Assembly: GCA_029821255.1 (NCBI GenBank)
Contig: JALGTS010000030.1
Location: 1 to 8,641, forward strand
Direction of reading: 5' to 3'
Length of the DNA stretch: 8,641 nucleotides
DNA from: Candidatus Zipacnadia bacterium
GTDB taxonomy: Bacteria; Armatimonadota; Zipacnadia; Zipacnadales; Zipacnadaceae
A program made the position numbers and the translations under genes. Shown here piece after piece: positions 1-5,819 of this stretch. Each line of letters starts with the position of its first letter. The stretch's first letter is position 1. A model generated the notes under the pieces. It ran no database searches and was not told the DNA's origin. It saw only the letters and a list, made by a program, of their open reading frames with translations.

Positions 1-904
1 TTTCGGTCAATTCTACGCCCTCGGCCTCGGTCAGGGCACGGATCTGTTCAACCAGGTTCCGCGGTATCGCCAGCAACAGCTCATATTCTTCCCCGCTGGT
101 CAGCGCCCAGTGCAGCGCATCAGCCTCCACCTCTGTCGCCACTTGATAGCAGGCCTCCCCAACAGGGATACGGTCCGCCTGAATAGTCAGAGCAACCCCA
201 CTGGCCTGGGCGATGTGGGCAGCATCCTGAACCAGTCCGTCGCTAATATCAATAGCGCAGGGTGGCTGGGGCAAGTGTTGGAGGCACCGAGCGACAGCAA
301 AACGCGGAACAGGTCGGGTAAATCGCTGGCGCAGCGCCGGCGGCAGCCCGTCAGCATTCTCAACTCGGTTGGTTCTCAGTAGGTGCAGAGCAGCGGCGGC
401 CTCACCCAACGTCCCCGTTACCAGCAGGACATCGCCGGGTTGAGCAGTGCTGCGCAGCCACGGCTGTTGTACCTGCCCTATTACTACGACGTCCAGACAT
501 ATTCCCTGAGCGCTGGCGAAAGTATCTCCGCCCGCCAAAGTAGCACCATACTCGGTGGCAGTCTCGTGTATTGCACAGATAATTTGTTCAGCGAAGGCGG
601 CTTCTTCTGTCGGGGGCAAGCCCGCCGAGACAAAAACGGCGAGGGCCTCGCCACCCATCGCCGCTATATCACTGAGTGCAGCAGCCGTCGCCCGCTGGCC
701 GATCCGCACCGCAGTCAGCCATCGTCGCTGGAAATGCTGACCTTCTAAGCAGGCATCTGTGGTAACCAGCAAATAACCGTCAGCAGAGACTTCCAGCACC
801 GCCGCATCGTCGCCGATGCCAACAACCACGGGCCTTTGTGCCATGCCGACAGCATCAGCGATCCTGGCGATCAGGCCAAATTCACCCAGCTCCTCCAGCC
901 GCAC
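1..904 (-). CDS. thiL: Thiamine-monophosphate kinase ThiL, 3' end outside window
   Basis: ThiL phosphorylates thiamine monophosphate to thiamine diphosphate with ATP, the last step of TPP synthesis, in the cytoplasm. I translated 301 codons with no stop before the window edge; the family is usually about 310-340 residues, so only the C-terminal end is missing. Visible AIR-synthase-fold motifs, in order, are GIGDDAAV (about 29-36), TTDACLEGQHF (48-58), LSDIAAMGG (77-85), GGDTF (125-129), GDVLLVTGTLGEA (157-169), IDISDGL (218-224) and SGEEYELLL (270-278). The acidic metal- and nucleotide-binding residues are present. The Asn that commonly precedes LSD is Ala76. There is no ATG. Two tandem GTG codons (907 and 904) are possible starts; AGAGG at 911-915 lies 6 nt before the second, so I chose 904. 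It follows the 166-aa gene after an 18-nt gap and is last in the visible operon. Confidence 0.93.
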   Translation of the reverse strand, partial: MRLEELGEFGLIARIADAVGMAQRPVVVGIGDDAAVLEVSADGYLLVTTDACLEGQHFQRRWLTAVRIGQRATAAALSDIAAMGGEALAVFVSAGLPPTEEAAFAEQIICAIHETATEYGATLAGGDTFASAQGICLDVVVIGQVQQPWLRSTAQPGDVLLVTGTLGEAAAALHLLRTNRVENADGLPPALRQRFTRPVPRFAVARCLQHLPQPPCAIDISDGLVQDAAHIAQASGVALTIQADRIPVGEACYQVATEVEADALHWALTSGEEYELLLAIPRNLVEQIRALTEAEGVELTE

Positions 905-910
905 CACGGG

Positions 911-915
911 CCTCT
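911..915 (-). promoter_or_regulatory. Shine-Dalgarno site deciding the thiL GTG start
   Basis: On the minus strand AGAGG is followed by 6 nt and then GTG at 904. The in-frame GTG at 907 would leave only 3 nt. The in-frame TAG that ends the upstream gene (923-925) rules out any start further upstream. Confidence 0.55.
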
Positions 916-922
916 GAATCCG

Positions 923-1423
923 CTAATTCTCCACACCGCGCCACTGGCGGCGGGTGGGGTGAGCAGCATAGGGACTGGGCAGAACCTGGGGCAGAGCCTC
1001 GGCCACCGACTGCGCCCACTTTTCCGCTAAGGCCTGGGCGGAGGCGGCTCCAGCATTGACCGCATCCTCGTCGTAGACGGTAATGAGGCGATACTCGGCT
1101 ACATAGATAGTAGGCTGGCCGCGGACATCGCCGACACAGACCGGGCCAATGATGCCGTCAGAGAGAATCTCGGCGATGCGAGCATCAACAATCTCGGCAC
1201 GAACCGGGAGAGTAACCCCACCCCCATTGCCGGGTATTGTGAAGAACTCGATTCCGCCAACTGCTACTATCCCACTTGCATCTGCCGGCCACCAGCCCAC
1301 TGAGGGGACGTCCTCATAACTGCCATAGAGAACATATTCTTCGGGGTCCCCCGCCCACGCTCCATTAACTATCACAGTCACAGCGAGCAAGACAACTAAT
1401 CCAACAACTGGTGCGGTACGCAT
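923..1423 (-). CDS. Exported protein of unknown function, 166 aa
   Basis: I do not recognise a named family. Residues 1-24 form a clear signal peptide: Arg2, a hydrophobic core (VVGLVVLLAVTVIV) and an AWA|GD cleavage site. There is no lipobox Cys, so the mature protein of about 142 residues is probably free in the periplasm or outside the cell. The mature part has a Gly-rich stretch (GNGGGV, about 65-70), then a segment rich in beta-forming residues, then ITVYDEDAVNAG leading into a likely helix, ALAEKWAQSVAEALP. A short domain ending in 'xLxTVxxxDAxxxG...ALAxxWAxxxxxAL' resembles, from memory, periplasmic N-terminal segments seen in some cyanobacterial membrane proteins; that is only a resemblance. 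The start is firm: AAGGAGG (1434-1440) lies 10 nt before the ATG. It sits 29 nt after uppS and 18 nt before thiL, in the same reading frame as thiL, so it is almost certainly cotranscribed. Confidence 0.8.
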   Translation of the reverse strand: MRTAPVVGLVVLLAVTVIVNGAWAGDPEEYVLYGSYEDVPSVGWWPADASGIVAVGGIEFFTIPGNGGGVTLPVRAEIVDARIAEILSDGIIGPVCVGDVRGQPTIYVAEYRLITVYDEDAVNAGAASAQALAEKWAQSVAEALPQVLPSPYAAHPTRRQWRGVEN

Positions 1424-1452
1424 AAAGATCCGGCCTCCTTGTCCAAACAGGA

Positions 1453-2214
1453 TTACTGATCATCACTGGCGGGAACGCGACCGAAACGCCGCTGGCGGGT
1501 ATTGTATTCCTTAATAGCAGCAATGAGGTGGGCAGCCGTAAAATCGGGCCAGAGTACGGGCATCACGACCAGCTCGGCATAGGCGATCTCCCACAGCAGA
1601 AAATTGCTAAGGCGCATCTCCCCGCCGGGACGAATTATTAGATCTGGGTCTGGCAGTTCCGGTGCATATAGATGTTCGGCGAAGAGCTGCTCATCTATAT
1701 CTGCTGGTGAAATATCGCCTGCTGCCACTTCCTGGGCCAGGGCGCGGGCGGCGTCAATGATTTCGGTTCGCCCTCCGTAGTTAACCAATAAGTTCAGAAT
1801 CAGTCCCTGATTATCAGCAGTATCTTCTTCCACCTCATCAAGGATACGGCGTAAGGACTCAGGTAGCTCGGCACGACGGCCCGAAGCAATAAAACGGACA
1901 TCATTAGTAACAAGCGCATCCAGTTCCTCACGCAGCGCTGTTTCAATCAGTCCTATCAACCCCTCAACTTCAGGGCCGGGCCGCTGCCAGTTTTGCACGC
2001 TGAAGGCATATAGTGACAGCACTGGGATGCCCAGCTCACCGCAGGCCTCAACCACCCGTCGCGCTGCCTTGCGACCCTCAAAGTGACCTTCAATGCGATT
2101 GAGTCCCCGTTGCTCGGCCCAGCGCCCGTTGCCATCCATTATGATGGCAACGTGCGCGGGAATCTTACAATCCGCCGGCAGCCCATTTATCAGATTAGTA
2201 GTCGGTTCTGACAA
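1453..2214 (-). CDS. uppS: Isoprenyl transferase (undecaprenyl diphosphate synthase)
   Basis: Cis-prenyltransferase that condenses isopentenyl diphosphate onto farnesyl diphosphate to make the C55 lipid carrier for peptidoglycan and other wall polymers. The 253 residues match the family length. Visible signatures are MDGNGRWA (26-33, with the Mg-binding catalytic Asp27), GHFEGRK (43-49), YAFSVQNWQRP (69-79), VNYGGRTEI (144-152), DPDLIIRPGGEMRLSNFLLW (189-208) and Glu214 of the AYAE motif. Two family positions differ from the common sequence: SVQNW in place of S(T/S)ENW, so Glu becomes Gln74, and RPGGE in place of RTSGE. The catalytic core otherwise looks intact. The start is TTG at 2214; a GGGGGTG stretch (2224-2230) 9 nt upstream is a moderate SD, and no ATG precedes MDGNGRW. 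The gap after the PASTA-like gene is 29 nt. Confidence 0.96.
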   Translation of the reverse strand: MSEPTTNLINGLPADCKIPAHVAIIMDGNGRWAEQRGLNRIEGHFEGRKAARRVVEACGELGIPVLSLYAFSVQNWQRPGPEVEGLIGLIETALREELDALVTNDVRFIASGRRAELPESLRRILDEVEEDTADNQGLILNLLVNYGGRTEIIDAARALAQEVAAGDISPADIDEQLFAEHLYAPELPDPDLIIRPGGEMRLSNFLLWEIAYAELVVMPVLWPDFTAAHLIAAIKEYNTRQRRFGRVPASDDQ

Positions 2215-2243
2215 CAGTTACAGCACCCCCGATAGCTGGCTGT

Positions 2244-2492
2244 TCAAGAGCCGTTGCTAAAGCCTATTCCGTCATCCTCGCAACAGCCCAGACAGATCTG
2301 CCGGGCAACTATGAGCTTTACAGTATCCTGCCTGAGGCAGCGCTGCTGAATGACCCGCAGTAGGCCGGTCGGGATCAGATGAGGCGGCGGTGGGGCAGTT
2401 TGCTCCACTTCTACTTGCTGATCTGCAGTGCGTAGTAAGCGCCGAGCACTCATCAGCTTGTACCCAACGGTATCGGGCACAGACGCTGTCAT
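2244..2492 (-). CDS. Small protein with one degenerate PASTA-like domain, 82 aa
   Basis: Short protein of unconfirmed function. Residues 5-64 read like a single PASTA repeat: VPDTVGYKLMSARRLL (5-20) matches the 'VPDxxGxxxxxAxxxL' opening, QQVEVEQTAPPP the middle strand, and VIQQR (47-51) followed by VKLIVAR (58-64) the usual 'VIxQxPxxGxxVxLxVx' end. The central Gly-Thr turn is degraded (CLRQDT). PASTA domains normally occur in tandem on the outside of Ser/Thr kinases and penicillin-binding proteins. Here there is no signal peptide or membrane helix, so the protein is predicted to be cytoplasmic. The tail, about residues 65-82, has three cysteines in CLGCC. The ATG overlaps the frr stop as ATGA, and AGGGAG lies just upstream inside the last frr codons, indicating translational coupling. 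The gene is real on domain pattern and coupling; its function is unknown. Confidence 0.7.
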   Translation of the reverse strand: MTASVPDTVGYKLMSARRLLRTADQQVEVEQTAPPPPHLIPTGLLRVIQQRCLRQDTVKLIVARQICLGCCEDDGIGFSNGS

Positions 2493-3043
2493 ATCTCCCT
2501 GACCTCGGCGACCTTTTCTTCGGTTGCCTGGTCTATCTTCTCAATGAACTCGTCCGTCATCTCCTGGACTTCGGCTTTTCCCCGTCTGACTTCGTCTTCG
2601 GAAAGCCCCTCATTCTTTTCCATGGCGTCGATACCGTCATTGGCCTCGCGGCGGATATTACGGATCTGCACCCGACTCTCCTCGGCCATCTTCTGGACGA
2701 GCTTGACCAGTTCTTCGCGACGCTCCTCGGTAAGTGGCGGTAGCACCAAGCGGATGACGTTGCCGTCACTGCTGGGGCTGAGTCCCACATCGGAGGTCAT
2801 AATGGCCTTTTCTATGGCCTCCAGACTGGACTTATCCCAGGGAGTGATGGTAATGAGACGGGGCTCGGGCACTGATATAGTAGCCAGTTGGTTAATAGGC
2901 AGCTTCGAGCCGTAATAGTCAACTTTGATTGGCGTGAGAATAGCTGGTGAGGCCCGACCGGTTCGCACGGTCCCCAATTGCTTCTGAAAAGCCTCCAGTG
3001 TCTGCTGCATCCTGCGCTTGTGGGCAGCAATGAGCCGATCCAT
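2489..3043 (-). CDS. frr: Ribosome recycling factor
   Basis: RRF works with EF-G to split the post-termination ribosome so the subunits can be reused. The 184 residues match the family length closely (E. coli 185). Signatures are the N-terminal helix with VRTGRASPAIL (26-36), YYGSKLPINQLATISVPEPR (43-62) and TPWDKSSLEAIEKAI of the beta/alpha domain II, DGNVIRLVLPPLTEERREEL, then the long C-terminal three-helix-bundle segments including IRNIRREANDGI. No key region is missing. The start is firm: AAGGAGG (3051-3057) lies 7 nt before the ATG. It is 40 nt after pyrH, and its TGA overlaps the ATG of the next gene. The pyrH-frr order is a widely conserved bacterial arrangement. Confidence 0.98.
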   Translation of the reverse strand: MDRLIAAHKRRMQQTLEAFQKQLGTVRTGRASPAILTPIKVDYYGSKLPINQLATISVPEPRLITITPWDKSSLEAIEKAIMTSDVGLSPSSDGNVIRLVLPPLTEERREELVKLVQKMAEESRVQIRNIRREANDGIDAMEKNEGLSEDEVRRGKAEVQEMTDEFIEKIDQATEEKVAEVREI

Positions 3044-3083
3044 AGAATCTCCTCCTTACCGCAGAGTTGGGAATTTGGGCATT

Positions 3084-3851
3084 TCAGACTCTATCTTGCT
3101 CATCGGCGAACACCGTCTTACACTCGCCGACATAAGTGCCCACGGCCTCGCCAGCCAGCACCCGTCTAATATTGCCCGGAATGGTTAGATCACAGACCAC
3201 AATGGGCAGTTCATTGTCCATACTCAGCGAGATCGCTGTCGAATCCATCACCTTGAGGCCTTGACTAAGAACATCTAAATAAGCTATAGCAGCAAATAAT
3301 CGCGCGTCATCATACTCATGCGGATCTTTGTCATAGACGCCGGCGACATCGGTAGCCTTAATTATGACCTCAGCGCCGATCTCCGCTCCGCGCAGGACTG
3401 CGGCGGTGTCGGTAGTAAAGAAGGGATTGCCCGTACCAGCGGCAAAGATGACCACACGACCTTTTTCCAAATGGCGAATAGCCCGGCGGCGAATGAAGGG
3501 CTCCCCAACTTGACGCATTTCAATGGCACTCTGCACCCGTGTCTCCAGGCCAAGCCGCTCCAGTGCGTCCTGCAGCACCAGTGAATTGACCACCGTGGCA
3601 ACCATGCCCGCATAGTCGGCAGTAGCCCGGTCCATTCCCGCGGCAGCCGCCTCCCCGCCTCGCCAGATATTACCAGCTCCAACCACAGCAGCAATCTGGC
3701 GACCGTCATTTACACAGCCGGCAATTTCCTCAGCAATAGCTGTAACTGCTTTCCGATCTATACCAAAGCTACCCGCACCACTGAACGACTGACCGCTCAG
3801 CTTCACCAGAGCGCGATGGAACTGCGAACGATGATCGGCGGCAGAGCTCAA
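3084..3851 (-). CDS. pyrH: UMP kinase (uridylate kinase)
   Basis: Bacterial hexameric UMP kinase of the amino-acid-kinase fold. It makes UDP from UMP with ATP in pyrimidine nucleotide synthesis and is usually activated by GTP and inhibited by UTP. With a TTG start the product has 255 residues; the N-terminus is slightly longer than usual before LVKLSG. Visible motifs are KLSGQ (17-21), VVGAGNIWRGG (56-66), DYAGMVATVVN (79-89), a nearly invariant stretch from VQSAIEM through FIRRRAIRHLEKGRVVIF, GTGNPFFTTDTAA (139-151) and KATDVAGVYDKDP (165-177). Differences from the usual sequence are SGE to SGQ21, GGGN to GAGN (Ala59) and VDGVY to VAGVY (Ala170). The TTG overlaps the tsf stop (TTGA), and AGGAGAGG lies 7 nt upstream, so TTG is well supported and translation is probably coupled to tsf. 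Confidence 0.96.
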   Translation of the reverse strand: MSSAADHRSQFHRALVKLSGQSFSGAGSFGIDRKAVTAIAEEIAGCVNDGRQIAAVVGAGNIWRGGEAAAAGMDRATADYAGMVATVVNSLVLQDALERLGLETRVQSAIEMRQVGEPFIRRRAIRHLEKGRVVIFAAGTGNPFFTTDTAAVLRGAEIGAEVIIKATDVAGVYDKDPHEYDDARLFAAIAYLDVLSQGLKVMDSTAISLSMDNELPIVVCDLTIPGNIRRVLAGEAVGTYVGECKTVFADEQDRV

Positions 3852-4450
3852 CGCAATTCCTCTCCTACCTGGTAGCGCACGAAGCGCCGAACAACAATCC
3901 TTTCGCCAGTCTTAGCCAGCAGATCGTTCAACAAATCCTCAATAGTCATACTATCATCACGGATATAAGGCTGATGTAGCAGACAGTTCCGAGCATAGAA
4001 CTTCTCCAACCGGCCTTCGACTATCTGTTCAACAATGTGGGCCGGCTTACCTTCGGCCTCGGCCTGCTCAGTAAGAATCTGGCGCTCGCGGGCAACCACC
4101 TCTTCGGGAACATCATCGGGCGAGACCCATTGGGGTTGCATTGCCGCGATTTGCATAGCGACATTCTTAGCAAAATCACGAAAGTCATCCGTACGCGCGA
4201 CGAAATCAGTCTCACAATTGATCTCCACCAGCACACCGATCTTCTCGCCGGCATGGACATAGGCTTGCACAACGCCCTCGGCCGCCGCCTTTGCTTCCCG
4301 CTTGGCAGCGACCTCTATACCTTTTTTGCGTAGCACTGCTATCGCTTCCTGCAAATCCCCCCCCGCCTGGACAAGGGCCTCTTTGCAAGCCATTATGCCA
4401 GCCCCGGTCTCCTGACGCAACCGTTTGACATCATCGGTGGAAACTGCCAT
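3848..4450 (-). CDS. tsf: Elongation factor Ts, short form
   Basis: EF-Ts is the guanine nucleotide exchange factor that recycles EF-Tu. Residues 1-45 form the UBA-like N-terminal domain with VKRLRQETGAGIMACKEAL (8-26). The EF-Tu-contacting core carries NCETDFVAR (79-87) followed by the DDFRDFAKNVAMQIAA helix. The C-terminus contains GRLEKFYARNCLLHQPYI and ends in IVVRRFVRYQVGEE. The 200 residues resemble the short Thermus-type EF-Ts with one core subdomain rather than the E. coli protein of about 283. A TTG lies directly before the ATG. I chose ATG at 4450 because AGGAGG (4459-4464) lies 8 nt upstream and the protein then begins MAVSTDDVK as is usual. The gene is 50 nt after rpsB, the classic rpsB-tsf pair, and its stop overlaps the pyrH start. 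Confidence 0.97.
   Translation of the reverse strand: MAVSTDDVKRLRQETGAGIMACKEALVQAGGDLQEAIAVLRKKGIEVAAKREAKAAAEGVVQAYVHAGEKIGVLVEINCETDFVARTDDFRDFAKNVAMQIAAMQPQWVSPDDVPEEVVARERQILTEQAEAEGKPAHIVEQIVEGRLEKFYARNCLLHQPYIRDDSMTIEDLLNDLLAKTGERIVVRRFVRYQVGEELR
3859..3866 (-). promoter_or_regulatory. Shine-Dalgarno site deciding the pyrH TTG start
   Basis: AGGAGAGG on the minus strand lies inside the last codons of tsf, 7 nt before TTG at 3851. No ATG is available before the first conserved motif, so this site decides the unusual start. Confidence 0.75.
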
Positions 4451-4500
4451 CAATAGATCCTCCTACTAACTATCGGAAATATAGTGCAAGGCGAGAACCG

Positions 4501-5352
4501 CTACTCTTCGATGTCTTCTTCGTCATCGCCAGAGATAGTGAACTGCTCCTCCAGTAGATCTTCTTCGTCAACAAATAGCTCTTCGGGCTGGTAGGGGATA
4601 ACTTCTTCCTCCGCAACCTCCTCAACAGCTCTGGCAGCCATCACCGCCTGCTCAGCAATCTTCGCTTCGTATACTCCACGGCCTTCAATGACTGCGTCGG
4701 CCATCTTAGTAGTAACCAACCGAATGGCACGGATAGCATCATCGTTGCCCGGAATTACATAATCAATCGGCTCGGGGTCACAGTTGGTGTCTACCAGTGC
4801 CACAATGGGAATTCCCAGCCTGTTAGCCTCACGCACTGCCAACCGCTCGCGATTCACGTCAACAACAAAGACCACATCCGGCAGATTGGACATAGTCCGA
4901 ATGCCGCCAAGGCTGTAGAGCAGCTTATCCTTTTCTCGTCGTAGCCACAATGCCTCTTTCTTGGAGAGGCGACGCCATTCGCCGGCTTGCTCGGCAGCAA
5001 TAAGCTCCTCCAAATGCCTGACCCGTTGGCGGATGGTCTGGAAGTTAGTTAACATTCCGCCCAGCCAGCGCTTATTCACGTAGGGCATCCCGCAGCGCTC
5101 AGCCTGTTCTTGGATTGTATCCTGCGCCTGGCGTTTGGTGCCAACAAACAGGACCGTACCGCCTTCTTGGGCTGTCGCCCGCACCAACTCATAAGACTCC
5201 TCCAGCGCACCCAGTGTCTGGTGGAGGTCAATAATGTAGATGCCGTTGCGCGCATGGTAGATATAACCACGCATCTTGGGATGCCAATGCTGAGTGGGAT
5301 GTCCAAAGTGGACACCCGCCTCCAATAAATCTTTCATCGTTGTTAAGGCCAC
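4501..5352 (-). CDS. rpsB: 30S ribosomal protein S2
   Basis: S2 binds late on the 30S subunit near the S1 and mRNA platform region. With the chosen start the product has 283 residues, a little longer than many S2 proteins because of a strongly acidic tail (roughly the last 40 residues, ending DDEEDIEE). Conserved stretches are LLEAGVHFGHPTQHWHPKM (9-27), ARNGIYIIDLHQT, VLFVGTKRQAQDTI, YVNKRWLGGMLTNFQTI, LPDVVFVVD, EANRLGIPIVALVDTNCDP and IDYVIPGNDDAIRAI. The reading frame stays open to an ATG at 5448, but those 32 extra residues do not look like S2. GTG at 5352, preceded by GGAGG (5360-5364) with 7-nt spacing, is the best start; ATG at 5337 is the alternative. It is the first gene of the operon, behind a long leader and a good promoter. 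Confidence 0.97.
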   Translation of the reverse strand: MALTTMKDLLEAGVHFGHPTQHWHPKMRGYIYHARNGIYIIDLHQTLGALEESYELVRATAQEGGTVLFVGTKRQAQDTIQEQAERCGMPYVNKRWLGGMLTNFQTIRQRVRHLEELIAAEQAGEWRRLSKKEALWLRREKDKLLYSLGGIRTMSNLPDVVFVVDVNRERLAVREANRLGIPIVALVDTNCDPEPIDYVIPGNDDAIRAIRLVTTKMADAVIEGRGVYEAKIAEQAVMAARAVEEVAEEEVIPYQPEELFVDEEDLLEEQFTISGDDEEDIEE

Positions 5353-5359
5353 AATCTTG

Positions 5360-5374
5360 CCTCCGTTCAAACGG
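5360..5374 (-). promoter_or_regulatory. rpsB Shine-Dalgarno with a small overlapping hairpin
   Basis: On the minus strand CCGT-TTGA-ACGG (5374-5363) can form a 4-bp stem with a tetraloop, and its 3' arm shares two Gs with the GGAGG Shine-Dalgarno (5364-5360), 7 nt before GTG. A pyrimidine stretch with CTCC at 5384-5381 could also pair with GGAG. This would suit translational control, but it is inferred from base pairing only. Confidence 0.4.
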
Positions 5375-5420
5375 TTCGCGGGAGCGGGGAGATGGACTGC
5401 GCGACCCGCACCGGCCCATA

Positions 5421-5440
5421 TAGCCCCGTCCCAGGGGCTA
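5421..5440 (-). promoter_or_regulatory. Strong hairpin in the rpsB leader
   Basis: TAGCCCC-TGGGAC-GGGGCTA forms a perfect 7-bp stem with a 6-nt loop, about 70 nt upstream of the rpsB start. No T-tract follows on either strand, so it is not an intrinsic terminator. Its position in the leader suggests part of an autoregulatory S2 site like those known upstream of rpsB in other bacteria. That is inference; no known motif was matched. Confidence 0.5.
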
Positions 5441-5597
5441 CCAGGCACAGTTATCGATCAAGTTTAGCCGGGAAAGACAGCTCTGTAAGATGCAAAGCCA
5501 TGGCACCGCCCACTGGTTACCCCACTACTCCCCGCTACGGGCAAGCCAGGACAGGCAGTGGCCCTACTGTCAACCCAGCATTTACTATACTGTCTAC

Positions 5598-5626
5598 AGG
5601 ATAACAGAAAGGCGGCCCCGCGTCAA
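5598..5626 (-). promoter_or_regulatory. Sigma70-type promoter of the rpsB operon
   Basis: On the minus strand the -35 box TTGACG (5626-5621) is separated by exactly 17 nt from the -10 box TATCCT (5603-5598). These match the consensus at 5 of 6 and 4 of 6 positions with ideal spacing. The predicted start point near 5591 gives a leader of about 240 nt before the rpsB GTG. A second, overlapping TATAGT lies just downstream (about 5589-5584) but has no good -35 box. Confidence 0.6.
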
Positions 5627-5654
5627 CCCACTGGGACGAAAAGGAGAATATCAG

Positions 5655-5680
5655 AGCCTACGCGAATATCCCAATAGGCT
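5655..5680. repeat. Short inverted repeat upstream of the rpsB promoter
   Basis: AGCCTA and TAGGCT form perfect 6-bp arms separated by 14 nt, about 29 nt upstream of the rpsB -35 box. It could be an operator for either divergent gene or chance; no T-tract of terminator quality follows it. Confidence 0.25.
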
Positions 5681-5819
5681 ACTTCTCAAACAGACTTAAC
5701 CCGTACGGCTCCGGCAGCGTAACCGAACTTTATTCCACTATTAGTTGTCAGTCATATACAGCCAACCAACTTGACCGTTTCTGGAATCGCATAGTAACAA
5801 GCCCAAGGAGGATGCCCAC

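Larger units (their letters stand above)
5353..5819. other. Divergent intergenic region between rpsB and the 290-aa gene
   Basis: These 467 nt contain no convincing gene. The rpsB-proximal half holds the rpsB promoter and structured leader. The other half (about 5640-5819) holds an inverted repeat (5655-5680) and the Shine-Dalgarno of the plus-strand gene. I see no clear plus-strand promoter: TTGACC at 5771 has no well-placed -10, and TATACA at 5755 has no -35. The short ORFs here have low-complexity, non-protein-like translations. Confidence 0.6.

Noticed and set aside
110..748. Plus-strand ORFs over the first 750 nt
   Set aside because: They are antisense shadows: the minus strand reads as an uninterrupted ThiL with all family motifs.
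5353..5448. N-terminal extension of rpsB to ATG 5448 (32 extra residues)
   Set aside because: The added residues are Pro/Gly/Ala-rich and unlike S2. A well-spaced GGAGG and GTG at 5352 give the canonical N-terminus, and the region fits a leader RNA.
5568..5573. Perfect TTGACA on the minus strand as a second rpsB promoter
   Set aside because: No -10-like hexamer occurs 16-18 nt downstream; the sequence there is GC-rich.
5771..5797. TTGACC plus TAGTAA as the promoter of the 290-aa gene
   Set aside because: The spacing is 15 nt, the -10 match is poor, and it would leave almost no leader before the Shine-Dalgarno.
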